Below, piece after piece: positions 1-12,657 of a stretch of DNA of 64,000 nucleotides (within the stretch, counting starts at the first letter, position 1; every line of letters begins with the position of its first letter). The notes under the pieces are model-generated. The model was not told the origin of the DNA, ran no database searches, and worked only from the letters and a program-made list of their open reading frames with translations. The DNA is taken from the NCBI RefSeq assembly GCF_035594125.1, contig NC_087190.1, positions 5,517,501-5,581,500 of the forward strand. Reading direction: 5' to 3'. Source of the DNA: Scylla paramamosain (Eukaryota; Arthropoda; Malacostraca; Decapoda; Portunidae). Made by a program: the position numbers and the translations under genes.

Positions 1-155
1 CTTTTGCATTGGAGAGGTGGACAGAATAGGGGTGAGAGAAAGAAGAAAGTCTTGTGCAGCGAGGCCACAGAAGGAGGGGAGGCATGCAGTTAGCAAGATC
101 AGAAGAACAGTTAGCATGAAAATAATGAGCAGTTAGCATGAAAATAGCATGAAAA
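1..155 (-). mobile_element. Family A non-LTR retrotransposon, C-terminal coding end (continues at 2920)
   Basis: Read on the minus strand this matches the C-terminal coding part of the family A copy at 38.6-41.6 kb and the minus copy at 25.6-26.6 kb (shared stretch around the words for a C-P-R-C-T-R segment). The element is cut by the window edge on its 3' side and by the family B insertion on its 5' side; the missing part resumes at 2920. A short motif with GCAGTTAGCATGAAAATA is locally repeated at 110-150, just at the insertion junction. Confidence 0.75.
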
Positions 156-233
156 TTCTGATTCCGAACTTTAAGAGGCCTCTCCTTCTGAGACGTGACT
201 CTATCCCTAGAGCTCAGGGGGATGTGTGTATAG

Positions 234-908
234 ATGCGTCCAGCATGCAGTGCTTTACGTATTGCCAAATTTGAGTGTGGGTGTCATGAAATAATGCGGG
301 TTAAAGTTTGTAGCCGTTTTGATAACTATTATATCTTTTCATTATACAGGAACCCCGATCTTGATGACAGTATTTATGATTGTCTATTAAGTTCTATGGT
401 GTCAATTCAAGAATCAGACTCTAAAGCTTCTTTTGTTTTTGTCGGTGATGTTAATGTACATCATCAGGAATGGTTGAATTGCATCTCCCCAATAAATCAA
501 CATGGACGGGCTGCTCTAGACTTTAGTAATCTCTGTGGATGCGGGCAGATCGTTCAGAGTCCAACTCACGCCTCGGGTAATTGCCTAGATCTTCTTTTTA
601 CCGACGCCCCTTCAGCGGTGACTGTGCAGGTTGTCCCTCCCCTCGGCAGTACAGACCACTCTGGCTTGTCTTTCAATATTCAGACTTCATTTTCAATTCC
701 AGACGAGCCAGTCTCTCGAAAAGTATTTTTTAAGTCACGTGCCAACTGGGCTGGTGTCAATGCTAATTTTAATAACATTGTATGGCAGGAAGTTTTTCAG
801 GCTGATAATCCAATTGATGCCCTTAACAGTGTGTTGTTTGCCATAAGTGAAAGAAGAATTCCCTCTAAAATTATTAGAAGTTGTCGCAAGGACAAAAGCC
901 TGGTTTAA
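234..908 (+). pseudogene. Family B endonuclease (EEP/AP-like) domain, broken
   Basis: About 224 codons of an endonuclease/exonuclease/phosphatase fold domain that would nick target DNA during retrotransposition. Visible motifs are VGDVNVHH near residues 70-77 (the catalytic GDxN block, with the usual F replaced by V) and STDHSGL near 139-145 (the SDH block). Homology continues upstream to about 165 in another frame, so the first methionine is not a real start. The frame stops at 908 and the element continues in a different frame from about 881, showing a frameshift. Confidence 0.75.
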
Positions 909-1328
909 TGATGACTGCAGGCGTGCCCAGCATGAAAAAACACGTTGGTTACTGTGAATGGTCTCGGCTGCGCTCACATGAGTCATGGGAGAATTACGTT
1001 CGTCTGCGTTCAGTAGCCCAGCGCACATATTCCAATGCCCAGGATGAGTACAATGAACGCCTTAAAAATGTTCTGATTGGCACCTCCCAGCCACATTCAT
1101 GGTGGTCAGCTCTTAAACACTCCCTCTTCGGTGTGGACTCAAGTTTACCTCCTCTTTCCTGCACAGATGGTTCACTGTGCCATAATTTAAAGAACAAAGC
1201 CAATCTCTTAGCCTCTGTTTTTAATTCAAAACAATGTAACGAAGAGCTGGAACTGCTGTCGTCTTGTCCCCAGGATATAAAATTAGGCTTTATTGCTTTT
1301 AAGTCTTCTGAAATCTTAAGATGCCTTC

Positions 1329-2492
1329 ATGGCAGTTGTGATCCTTTGGGTTTTTTGCCTCTATTACAAAAAGACTGCTTCCCCTCTGGCTCCAAAGTTG
1401 GCAGTTATTTTTAGAGCCGTTTTACATAGGGGTTCTTTTCCGGTATGCTGGCGTACTGCAAATGTTACCCTTATTCCAAAGGGCTCCTCACCCTCCATTC
1501 ACCCCGGTGACTATAGACCCATCTCCATAACCCCGGTTCTGTCTAAGATCTTTGAGCGCCTGCTGGCCAAGCGTCTCACCCGTTTTTTAGATATTAATAA
1601 GTTGTTGCCATCTAGTCAGTTTGGTTTTAGAAAAGGTCTCAGTACTTCTGATGCTCTTGTTTGCATAACACACGACATTCAAGTTGCTCTTGATGCTGAT
1701 TATGAATCTAGAGTAATTTCACTTGACTTTAGCTCTGCATTTGATCGTGTTAACCACAAGGTCCTCCTGTCTAAAGTCAGATGTCTTGGCACTGGTAGAG
1801 TTCCTAACCGATAGAAAGCAGCGTGTGACTGTTGATGGCTGTTTTAGTTCCTTTAGTCCAGTTATATCCGGTGTTCCACAAGGAAGCGTCCTGGGACCTA
1901 TTCTTTTTATTATTTATACATTTGACATGTGGTGTTCGTTTGTGTCTGATATGGTTGCTTATGCTGACGACACCATTTTATATGTGGTAATTCCTTCCCC
2001 TCAGGATAGACAGAGAATCGCTAATGTTCTCACTCATGATGTCTCAAGGATTATGTCTTGGTGTGATCGGTGCGGTATGAAACTAAACCCGAGTAAGTCC
2101 CACAGTATGGTTATTAGTCGATCAAGGACACCTTTTCCTCCTCACCCTGATATTGTTGTCAATGGAGAGTGCCAGTTCTAAATTGTTCCTCACTGAAGTT
2201 GCTTGGAGTCACCCTTGATCCCAAACTCACTTTTGAGTCGCACTTGCGTTCACTTATGTCGTCAAACTCACGAAAAGTTGTTTTTTTGCGTAAGTGCAAA
2301 TGGATATATTCCTCTGATGATATTGTCAAAAGCTGCTTTTACTCTTTCATACTGCCTCATCTTGAGTACTGTCATTCTGTATGGATTTCTGCAGCTGAGT
2401 CTAACTTAAAGCTTTTAGATGGAGCATTCAACCAGATTAAATTTCTCCCTAATCTTGAGATTAAACTTCGGCATCATTGTTTGGTGGGGTAA
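1329..2492 (+). pseudogene. Family B reverse transcriptase, frameshifted
   Basis: Reverse transcriptase spread over three frames: the first (1329-1814) carries the fingers region with DYRPIS and the catalytic block LDFSSAFDRVNH; the second (1723-2181) carries [11 protein letters not shown] and the active site YADDT at about 1960; the third (2169-2492) carries the thumb/C-terminal part. Each junction is a small frameshift. The family's usual single ORF is therefore dead. Coding homology fades at about 2760, followed by a 3' untranslated region to 2905. Confidence 0.8.
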
Positions 2493-3768
2493 CTCTTATT
2501 TCTTCAAAATTATGTCTAATGTCAACCACCCGTTGTACCGTCATTTGCCTGCTCCCTTAGAACCTGCATATGCTACAAGACACTCCATGAGTCTGAACGA
2601 CCGTGCCTCGTCTGTGAATTGACGTAATACATAACAGTTTTCCCGGTGTTTCATCCCAGCATCCGTCAGACTTTGGAATACACTTCCCACTGAGATTGTC
2701 AATGCTAGTAGTTGTGAAACTTTTAAAAAACTTGTGAATACCTTTCATCTCTCTCAGCACTCTACCTACTAGATCTTTCCAAATCTTCCTATTCTATGCT
2801 TTCTTCCTGTTACTAAACCTTCAGTTATCAGTGAAGTGCCACCCACTGGGCCTTTGGGCTTATGCATTCGTGCTTTCCAGTGGGTCGCCTCTGTTGATTA
2901 ATTTGATAGTAATAATAATAATAGAAGACAGCTAGAGATGCAACATTGCAGTGATGAGAGAGAGGCTGAAGACAGTCATTTAGAGGAAAGGAGTTGATGA
3001 GACGAAAAGCTTTTGATTCCACCCTGTCTAGAAGAGCGGTATGAGTGAACCCCCCCAGACATGTGAAGCATACTCCATACATAAACGGATATATCCAAGG
3101 CAACAGCAAAAGTTTCACCAAATTCTCTAAAGGAGGATGACCAAGACTCAGTAAGGAAAGCCAGAAGATAACCAGTAGAGCAGCCTTGACGGAACCCATA
3201 CTGCCGATCATATAGAAGGTTGTAAAGTGATAGATATTTAAGAATCTTCCTGTTGAGGATAGATTAAAAAACTTTACATAGGCAGGAAATTAAAGCAATA
3301 GGACGGTAGTTTGAGGGATTAGAACGGTCATCCTTTTTAGGAACAGGCTGAATGTAGGCAAACTTCCAGGAAGAAGGAAAGGTAGATGTTGACACATAGA
3401 GTTGAAAGAGTTTGATTAGGCAAGGTTTTTAGGAATTAGGAATTAGGCACGGAGGCACAGTTTTGGAAAACAATTGGAGGGACCCCATCAGGTCCATAAG
3501 CCTTCTGAAGGTTTAGGCCAACGAGGGCATGGTAAACATCATTGCGAAGAATTTTAATAGGTAGCATGAAGTGGTCAGAGGGTGGAGGAGAGGGAGGAAC
3601 AAGCCCTGAATCATATAAGGTGGAGTTTTTAGCAAAGGTTTGAGCGAAGAGTTCAGCTTTAGAAATAGATGTGATAGCAGTGGTGCCATCTGATTTAAAT
3701 ATAGGAGGCAAAGAAGAAGAAGCAAAGTTAGTGGAGATATTTTTGGCTAGATGCCAGAAGTCACGAGA

Positions 3769-4141
3769 TAAAATATTAATTAAAAAGATATCTGATTCAG
3801 ATACATTGATTAGTTACGAAAAAAAAAAAAAAATTTCGTAATTAATCTCGTGAAAAATAGCTATAGCTAAAATTTTTCCATTCTCTAGCTGTACGTAGAG
3901 AAAGAGCTGTAGATTTTCACAGGATACTAAAGAAAACCGGGTACCTCAGAAAAAAAAGGGAAAAAAACTATCATATCTGTATCACGGCGTGCAAAACCGC
4001 AAATATTCATGACGGAACGCCTCATTACATAAAAAAAAATATCACAATGTTGTATATATCAAAGAAAGCGGAAAAATGTAGAATATATGAGAAACTCCCC
4101 TCTTTTTTTCAGGTCCCCATGGTACAATCCTCCCCTGAAAA
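3769..4141. other. Unrecognised ~370-bp insertion flanked by a 66-bp direct repeat
   Basis: AT-rich sequence inside the minus-strand family A copy. Family A sequence at 3703-3768 is repeated at about 4142-4207 with two or three differences, so the insert lies between two copies of a 66-bp segment. Near its left edge a poly-A run sits between TTACGAAA and TTTCGTAA, an inverted repeat. No coding capacity is visible. It is either an insertion with an unusually long target duplication or the product of template switching. Confidence 0.5.
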
Positions 4142-5037
4142 TAAGGAGGGAAAGAAGAAGAAGCAAAGTTATTGGAGATATTTTTGGCTAGATGCCAGAA
4201 GTCACGAGGGGAGCTAGATCTTGAAAGATTTTGACACTTTCTATTAATGAATAAATTTTTGGCTAGTTGGAGAACAGATTTGGCATGGTTCCTGGCAGAA
4301 ATATAAAGTGCATGAGATTCTGGTGATGGAAGGCTTAAGTACCTTTTGTGGGCCACCTCTCTGTCATGTATAGCACGAGAACAAGCTGTGTTAAACCAAG
4401 GTTTAGGTCGAGAAAAAGAGTGAGGAATGTACGCCTCCATGCCAGACACTGTCATCTCTGTTATGGGCGCGGCACACAGAGACGGGTCTCTGACACGAAA
4501 GCAGTAGTCATTCCGAGGAAAATCACCAAAATACGTCCTCAGGTCCCCCCAACTAGCAGAGAAAAGACGCCAGAGTCACCTCCGCTTAGGGGGATCCTGG
4601 GAAGGGATTGCAGTGATAGGACAAGATACAGATATGAGATTGTGACTGAAGGAGCCCAACGGAGAAGAGAGGGTAACAGGATAAGCAGGATTAGAGGTTA
4701 AGAAAAGGTCAAGAATGTTGGACATATCTCCAAGACGGTCAGGAATACAAGTAGGGTGTTGCACCAACTGCTCTAGGTCGTGGAGGATAGCAAAATGGCT
4801 AGTTCACCAGGATGGTCAATGAAGGGAGAGGGAAACCAAAGTCGGTGGTGAACACTGAAGTCTCCAAGAATGGAGATCTCTGCAAAAGGGAAGAGAGTCA
4901 GAATGTGCTCTACTTTGGAAGTTAAGTAGTCAAAGAATTTCTTATAGTCAGAGGAGTTAAGTGAGAGGTATACAGCACAGATAAATTTAGTTTGAATAAC
5001 TCTGTGGTCGTAGCCAGATGGTAGAAAACTCGGAAGA

Positions 5038-5394
5038 TTAAAGAGTGTGGGTATGAGAGTAGGTTAAGTCATTGTGCACATAAATGCAACATCCAGCTTT
5101 GGATTGAAAATGAGGATAGAGAAAGTAGAAAGGAACAGAAAAGGGGCTACTGTCAGTTGCCTCAGACACCTGAGTTTCAGTGAGGAAAAGAAAATGAGGT
5201 TTAGTAAAGGAGAAGAGGTGTTCTACAGATTGAAAATTAGTTGTAAGACTACGAATGTTGCAGAAATTAATGAAGAAAAGTTGAGGGGTGGTGTCAAGAC
5301 ACTTAGGGTCGATACAAGAAGAGCAGTCCGTCCTGGGGACATTTGTGGTCCCCTCCCCAGATGGGAACTCCGAGGCTGCTGTAGAAGTTGCCAT
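5038..5394 (-). pseudogene. Family A endonuclease N-terminus (minus copy)
   Basis: 118 codons beginning at the probable true start of the family A protein: the ATG at 5394 is followed by about 25 variable residues and then the INFCNIRSL block that begins EEP endonucleases (N and R residues of the first catalytic strand), then LTETQ. It runs into a frameshift at about 5040. Useful because it preserves the start region that has a stop codon in the better preserved plus-strand copy. Confidence 0.7.
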
Positions 5395-5429
5395 GGTAAT
5401 TTTTAGCTAGGAACAGGAGATAGATAGGC

Positions 5430-7026
5430 TGAAAAAAAGTTCAAGACACCAGGACCAGACAAAATATATCCCAGAGTATTTAAGGAATGCAACGAGGTTA
5501 TTAGTAAACCGTTAGTTGTTTTATAGGAAATCACTTGAGTCAGGTGAGGTACCAGTAATATGAAGGCAGGCGAATGTGGTACCCATCTTTAAGAAAGGAG
5601 ATAAAACTTTAACGTGTAATTATAGACCTGTCAACTTAACTTCTGTTGTAAGTAAAATAATGGAGTCATTAATAGTGAAGAACATTAGTGGACATTTAGA
5701 CAAACATAACTTGATAAATCAGTCACAGCATGGCTTCAGGAAGGGGAAGTCTTGTCTGATACCTGATAAATCAGTCACAGCATGGCTTCAGGAAGGGGAA
5801 GTCTTCCCTGACGAACTTGTTAAGTTCTTACAGTAAGGTTTATGAGGCGGTAGATAATGGTGATAGTTATGACATCCTATATTTGGACTTTAGTAAAGCA
5901 TTTGACAAGGTACCCCATCAGAGGCTCCTGAGAAAAGTTAGGGCACATGGGATATATAGGAAGGTGATAGACTAGATAAGGTCATGGCTAAGCGACTGGC
6001 GACAGAGTTGTAATAAACGGCTCTAGATCCGAATGGGTCAAGTAATTAGTGGGGTACCACAGGGATCAGTATTAGGCCCATTGTTGTTTTAATATATATA
6101 TCATTGACTTGGATGGTGGAATTAGTAGTGATATTAGTAAATTTGCGGATGACACGAAGATAGGTAGATTAATTAGGTCAGAATCGGATGCCATCGCCTT
6201 ACAGGCTGATTTGGATAGGATGAACGAATGAACAGACAGATGGCAAATGCAATTTAATATCAATAAATGCAAAGTACTTAGCGTAGGTAGAGGAAACCCA
6301 CACAATAAATGACGAAGCTCTGGTAGGTTCAGGGTACGAAAAAGATTTAGGAGTTATAGTTAAGTCTGAACTCCGTCAAAGAAAGCAATGCATAGAGGCC
6401 AGAAACAGGGCAAATAGGGTATTAGGATTATTTTTAAGGAGTGTTAAATGTAGAAGTCCTGAAGTAATATTAAAGTTGTATTTGGCGCTGGTCAGATTAT
6501 CTAGACTACGCTGTGCAGTTCTGGTCACCATATTACAGGAAGGATATAGGTCTATTAGAATCAGTACAAAGGTGAATGACTAAAAGGATACAGGGGATGA
6601 GGAGTATTCCTTACAAAGTGAGAGTGAATCTGCTAAATTTACATTCTTTAGAGAGACGTGGGTTAAGAGGGGACCTGATGGAGGTCTTTAAGTGATATAA
6701 GGGTCAAAACAACGGGGACGTAAGCAAAATTCTTAGGCTCAGTCACCAGGACAGAACAAAAAATAACGGGTTCAAGCTTGAAAAATTTAGGTTTAAAAAA
6801 GATATAGGAAGAAATTGGTTCTGTAGAGTGGTAGATGAATGGAATGGACTCGGTAATCAAGTTGTTAGTGCTGAGTCATTAGGGAGCTTTGAGGGAGGAT
6901 TAGACAGATTCATAGATGTGGATGATAGGTAGAAATAGGTACGTATATTTCATACAGAGACTGCCATATGTAGGCCTGATGGCTCTTTGCAGCTTCCTTA
7001 TTTCTTATGTCCTTATGTTCTTATTC
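5430..7026 (+). mobile_element. CR1-like non-LTR retrotransposon, 5'-truncated and decayed
   Basis: Reverse transcriptase remnants in changing frames: PIFKKGDK and NYRPVNLTSVVSK near 5580-5650, LDFSKAFDKVPHQ near 5890, GVPQGS near 6055, FADDTKIG near 6140, and a C-terminal end at about 6930. A local tandem duplication of ~52 bp at 5710-5815 breaks the frame at the GFRKGKS block. The 3' end is a short run of TTATGTCC/TTATGTTC units, the 8-bp-type tail expected for CR1 elements rather than poly-A. Confidence 0.75.
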
Positions 7027-7029
7027 ACC

Positions 7030-7530
7030 GTCATGGTATGCAGAAGTTCTTCGCTGCATGACCATCTCCCAGTTAATTTCTTTTGTGTTGAAGTTGCCTA
7101 CTACACTTTGTTACTTTTCCTTATCATTTCCTCTATGCTATTTCTTGTTTCTAGTTGCATAATTTTATATCTATTGGTCTCCCATGCATTAGTTTTTGGT
7201 GGTATGTACGTCAAAATAGGTTTCCTTTTTTTCACTTCCTTTGATCTTAATCACAACACTCAAAGTTTCAGCCATTCCATCTCCATATTCCATTTTCTCA
7301 ACAGTAATATCTTCTTTTACCAATATCATCCCTCCTCCTCCCTTTCCTTTTCTGTCTCTCCTCCATGTGCTATATCCTTCCTTTGCAAATCTCAACTTTA
7401 TTTCCTTTTTTATTTTGATTTCCGTTAGACATACCACATCTGGTTTATTGTTCTTTAGGTAGTCTTTAAGTTCCAACAGGCTCGACACCAAACCATCTAC
7501 ATCCGTATACATATTTTTTAAGCTTTAACT
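7030..7530 (-). mobile_element. Family C endonuclease fragment, minus strand
   Basis: On the minus strand 7512-7189 encodes an EEP-type N-terminus (VDGLVSS..., then VVCLTEIK, then a GGGGMILV loop). Weaker homology continues to about 7030 in shifted frames and includes YVPPKTNAW and a degenerate GDFN block. The same block order is found in the plus copy at 9.0-9.8 kb, so this is a 5' fragment of that family. No RT is attached. Confidence 0.6.
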
Positions 7531-7816
7531 TGGTGATTTTCCGTGGCAACTTTGTGACACTTGGTGAAGAAAACACACAAACACATATAAATGCAGCCAT
7601 GGATTCGTGTTTAGAAATTACCAAGATTGTAAGTACTGTAGTCATAAAACAATAATACTGTTAAGTGAAATGAAGTGATGCAAATAGATAACTGCAGAAA
7701 ATTTTGCTATCAAATTTCAAATATTCAATACATTTATAATTATTAAATCATTTAACAATATTTTCTCTTGTTACATAATCATTATAATTATAAAAATAGT
7801 TATAACTTTTTTGAAG
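7531..7816. other. AT-rich spacer, possible intron
   Basis: Nothing coding is visible. The segment is AT-rich and ends in TTTTTTGAAG, which could be a splice acceptor for the integrase-like exon that follows. That is inference. Confidence 0.35.
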
Positions 7817-8411
7817 GTAAAAGAAAACATAGAGAGAGCACAAAAGAAAGTGAAAATTGATTATGGTGAGAGAAAAAAGGATGTGAAAACCTTTGACTTT
7901 TCTGTTGATCTTGTCAAGAAGAGGAAAAACAGAAGGCACGGGAGAAAGGGGAACAGACTTCAAAAGGAATGGCTGGGTCCCTGCATCATTAGAGAAATTT
8001 ATGATTCTGGTGATTCCATCATAGAAGATGTTGAAAATCAGAAGAGAAGAGTTAATGTTAAGGACCTGTGCCCCCACTGTGTGAGGGACCCAGTGCAGTC
8101 ACCACTACATCCACCATCCATCCCTGACTCTCACACATCACCATTTCTTAATACACCATCACCATCTCCATTGCATGACACACCACCATCATTGCCATCA
8201 TTCTGTGATTCACCATTGCCGTCAGCTTTCACTAAACAACTACCAACAGCACCACCACTACCACCTCCAAAATCAGCACAACCACCACCGCATCCCACAC
8301 CTGACTGTGAAATAATAGGGATACTTTCTATTAACAGATCGGATAATCTTAAGGCACGCAAGGCACCCCTTGCGGGAGCCAATCCTGAATATATTTTAAG
8401 TCTGAAGAAAG
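7817..8411 (+). pseudogene. Integrase C-terminal (GPY/F-like) domain exon of a Ginger- or gypsy-type gene
   Basis: About 198 codons open on the plus strand. The first ~85 residues look like the C-terminal end of a DDE integrase: an NIERAQKKVKIDYGER helix, a basic KKRKNRRHGRKGN stretch, then WLGPCIIREI, the GPY/F (SH3-like DNA-binding) signature, and a following strand ending VNVKDLCPH. Then comes a long Pro/Ser/Thr-rich tail. No catalytic core lies upstream in this window. The frame passes a good donor (AAAG|GTAACT at 8412), and an acceptor (GTTGATTCAG) sits at about 8519. This could be a remnant of a Ginger DNA transposon, a gypsy element, or a host gene derived from one. Confidence 0.55.
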
Positions 8412-8984
<573 letters not shown>

Positions 8985-9353
8985 GGGTGAAGGGAGATGA
9001 AAACTAAAAGTGACATATACAAATGTGAATGGGCTGATCACGCCAAGTATTGACTTAAATGAATACCTCAAAAGAAATTAACCTGATATTGTGGGGTTAA
9101 CACAGATAAAACTGAATAAATACATTGAGTGTTTAAACATATAGGTGGTGGAAAATATGATATTTTGAAAAAAAAAATGAGAATAAATAAACGAGGAGAT
9201 GTTATGATTTTAACAAAAAAGACCTATATGTGGATGAGATAGTTTATGGAACGAATGACGCTGAATTGATTAAAGTGGGGATTCGGTACGAGGGTAAAGC
9301 CAAGAGGAACTTTGCAGTGATAAATGTATCCCTAGGAATAAGGTCGTGAAACA

Positions 9354-9819
9354 TTGAAGAACACAAGAAAAAAAAAAAAAGAAATGTTATCAGGTAAGGA
9401 GGAACTTACAAACCGCTGCAAAAACCTGACCATCATGGGTGATTTCAACTGTAAAGAAGTAGATTGGGAGAAGTGGACAACTGAAGGAAGTGAAGAATCG
9501 TGGGGAAGTGAAATGTTTAAAGTTAGCCATGGAAAACACTTTAACACAATGGATTGCAACTGATACGAGATTTAGGGGTGATGATGTACCATCGAGACTG
9601 GACGAAATGATAGAAAGTGTCACCTATGACTCCCCCTTAGGTAAGAGTGATCACGTGCTTATTGAACTCCAAATAACAGACACCTTAAAGTGCCTGAGAG
9701 AAGAGAGGTACAAGATTGGAAGGCTGAACTATAGTATGGCAGACTATAAAGAGACCGGATGTAGAATAAATGGAGAAGGAAAAGGCCAGAACTGTGGAAA
9801 AACTATACGGAGCCCTTAA
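9354..9819 (+). pseudogene. Family C endonuclease fragment
   Basis: Two overlapping frames (9354-9563 and 9490-9819) cover the middle and end of the EEP domain: GDFNCKEVDW, then ATDTRFRGDDVPSRLD and SPLGKSDHVLI, the terminal SDH catalytic block. A frameshift lies between them at about 9490-9560. Confidence 0.65.
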
Positions 9820-10493
9820 ATGATTACGTTCAACTATGCAGAGAGATACAAAAAAAAAAAAAACTATGAAAAGGATATAGTGGAGAAGTGTAAGGACCAG
9901 CCGAAATTATTTTACCGTTTCATAAATAGTAAACAAAAAAAAAAACAAAAAACAAAAAAAAAAAAAAATCCAAAGAAGGGATAAAGAAGCTGGAAGTAAA
10001 TGAACTGGATACATGAAGGTTGCGGAAATGATAAAGGTTATGAATGACTGTTTTCAGAAGGTTTTCACCAGAGAAGATGACTTCAATCAAGAGGAAACGA
10101 GGATGAATGGTAACACCTCGTACAAGATCTAAATATCTATCGAAGAAGTGAAGAAATTACTGAGTGGGTTATAAGCAAAGAAGGCACATGGATCGGATGG
10201 AGTGTCAAACTGGGTGTTGAAAGAGTGCAGCAATGAGCTAAGTGCTAAAATATAAATTGTGCGCTGAGGGAAGGCAGAGTCCCTGAAGACCGGAAGAGAG
10301 CAAAATTAATATTGTTCCAATATACAAAGGAGGCAAGAGAGAAGATCTGATGAATTACAGACTTGTATCATTGACAAGCGTGGTGGCTAAGTTCTGGGAA
10401 AGGGCAGTTAGACAAATGGATAGAATATCTGGAAACCAAAGACATAATAAGTGACAGTTTGGTTTTCGAAAAGGACGCCTATGTGCAACTAAC

Positions 10494-10886
10494 TTGATGT
10501 GCTTCTATTCAAGAATTTTCTATATAATACAAGAAAGAGACGGATGGGTGGATTGCATTTATTTTGATATGAAGAAAGCCTTCGACAAAGTTCCACACAA
10601 GAAACTTAGAGAAGTAGGTGGTGTGAGAGCAAAATTATTGGCATGGATGGAGGACTTCCTGAAGGACAAAGAAATGAGGACAGTTGTAAAAGACGAAACA
10701 TTTAGATTTAAAAGTGTTTACAGTGGAGTTCCTCAGGGATCAGTCCTAGCTTCGATTATGTTTGCTGTAAACATAATAGGAAGTTATACAAGTATGTTTG
10801 CTGATGATGCGAAGATCATGAAGGAAGTGAAGAATAAGGAGGACTGTGACCTGCTCCAAACGGATTTGAATAAGTTATATGAATGA
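10494..10886 (+). pseudogene. Family C reverse transcriptase core
   Basis: 130 codons with the catalytic palm: YFDMKKAFDKVPHKKL (first Asp) at about 10560, [12 protein letters not shown] at 10715 and MFADDAKIM at 10795 (active-site FADD). Fingers homology lies upstream in other frames (10200-10490), and thumb homology downstream (11140-11450, with YAAVVW and an RRIQ-like helix). Confidence 0.8.
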
Positions 10887-11796
10887 AGTAAAAAAAATGG
10901 AAAATGGAATTTAATGCAAGAAAATGTAGTGTATTGCAGTTTGGAAAAAGCAAAAAATAGACCTACTGAAACCTATAAGCTGGGAGAAATAAAGATCCAG
11001 AAAAGGTACACTGAGAAAGATCTTGGGATAATATGTCATTGGGAAAGCACATTAATAAAATTGTGAGGGAAACTTACAGTCTTAAGAACATAAGGCATAA
11101 GAGTACCATTTTCATACATTGACTAAGACATGGTGAAGAAGATTATTGTAACTATGATATGTCCAAGGTTAGAATATGCAGCAGTGGTTTGGTCATCGAG
11201 TCTGAAGAAGGACATTAAAAAACTTGGGAGTATACATACAACAAGCTGCAACCAAAATGTTCCCATGTTTGACAGACCTCCTTTATGAGGAGAGATTGTT
11301 AAGACTGGACCTAATGTCCCTAGAGCAGAAGAGAACAAGAGGGGATTTGATTGCAATGTTTCGATTGATGGAAGGATTGGAGAAAGTTGATAGGGAGGAA
11401 CTGATAGTGTGGAACGAGCAAATCACGACGGGGGGGGGGGGCACAAGAAGAAATTGAAGAAAGGTATATGCAAGAGGGACATCAAGAAGCACAGTTTTCC
11501 ATATAGAACTCTTGAACTTTGGAATGCGTTGGACAGATAAGTAGTCGAAGCCACAATGATACATAATTCAAAATAAAGTTGTATAAATTATGGGATAGTA
11601 GAGACAGGACAACACAAGCTTAGCTTCCTTCCTGTATGTCACAACTAGGCAAACATAACTGTAGTGTTTTTGCTCCTAGAAGAACGTTTGGGCGTTGACC
11701 GAGTAGGGAATTCCCCTTGAGCTGCGTTGCCATGTCTCTACAGGACCAATATAATTATCGGTTAACACCTCGGTGGAAAGGACAGGCGACCGTCCA

Positions 11797-11798
<2 letters not shown>

Positions 11799-11875
<77 letters not shown>
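11799..11875. repeat. (CT)n microsatellite inside left T1 terminus
   Basis: 38 perfect CT units immediately internal to the left inverted repeat. Confidence 0.97.
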
Positions 11876-11880
<5 letters not shown>

Positions 11881-12575
11881 TGTATGATATTGTGTGAATA
11901 ATTTTTCTATGATTTATTTGTTCACGGTAATTGTTTCGCGTAATCCCGATTTGGAGCAGAGCAGATTCCTCGCACTGTCGTCTTACTCACATTAGTGTCT
12001 TTGGCTGTTCGAGCTATTGCTCTGGGGAATGTAATGACAGGACCTCTATTGCCCTTCTCTTCTAAAAATACTTATTCTTGTTGTAATAATAAATAAGTTA
12101 TTTCTCCCGGCTATGAAGAACACGCGAGCACTTGGGAGTTGCTTCCATCGTGGGAGTATTCCTCGAGAGGCTGAGCCACCCCTCTCTCTGACCTGAGTCA
12201 CCTGACCCTATCGATAAACACCCAAGGTACTCGACCTAAATGACAACGCCGCAAAGCTCTGTTGTCAAATGTTGTGATATTTATATAAAACTAAGACTAT
12301 TTATCTTAAAACCTGAACCATTCGTAGCACTGCATAGTTTGATGAGCTAAACAATCCATACTTAATATTTGAATTTCAATAAAAAGTAAAAAGAACTGAT
12401 ATATTTAAGATAAATTGTGTGATGTGGCAGAATAACTAGTTGATCTCGGCCAACGCCTAAACGTTCTTCTGAGAATAAGAAGAGTATAAATCCTTTATTG
12501 ATATGTTTGTAGATTGTACAAGGGGAGGAATTTGAGTACATAGTCGAAGTTCACAAGTTATTTGAAAAGCAAAAC

Positions 12576-12578
<3 letters not shown>

Positions 12579-12654
<76 letters not shown>
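12579..12654. repeat. (AG)n microsatellite inside right T1 terminus
   Basis: 38 perfect AG units, the mirror-image partner of the CT tract at 11799-11875. Confidence 0.97.

Positions 12655-12657
<3 letters not shown>

Larger units (their letters stand above)
156..2919 (+). mobile_element. Family B non-LTR retrotransposon (jockey-like), degenerate, nested in family A
   Basis: A plus-strand element with endonuclease then reverse transcriptase, in several reading frames because of small indels. It ends in a short (TAA)n-like tail at about 2905-2919, typical of the 3' end of some non-LTR elements. Family A sequence stops immediately before it and resumes immediately after it, so this is a nested insertion. 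The clade assignment (jockey-like) rests on motif flavour only. Confidence 0.75.
2920..5403 (-). mobile_element. Family A non-LTR retrotransposon, minus strand, with insertion and indels
   Basis: Antisense copy of the 38.6-41.6 kb element. From high to low coordinates: start codon at 5394 with an intact codon 9 (GAG, where the 38.6-kb copy has TAG), endonuclease N-terminus to about 5040, linker and RT fingers to 3436, then RT core and C-terminal part to 2920. It carries frameshifts plus a ~370-bp insertion at 3769-4141. It once joined the piece at 1-155 before family B inserted. Confidence 0.8.
8990..11655 (+). mobile_element. Family C non-LTR retrotransposon, plus strand, decayed
   Basis: Endonuclease from about 9010 (a YTNVNGL start) with IMGDFNCKEVDWEKW at 9440, then RT and C-terminal thumb to about 11600. 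Many frameshifts and stops separate the blocks, and A-homopolymers of 12 or more mark several breaks. The 3' end at about 11641 is ACAACTAGGCAAACA, the same tail that ends the minus-strand family C copies at 59-61 kb. The next element (TIR transposon) begins at 11658, apparently inserted in this tail. Confidence 0.75.
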
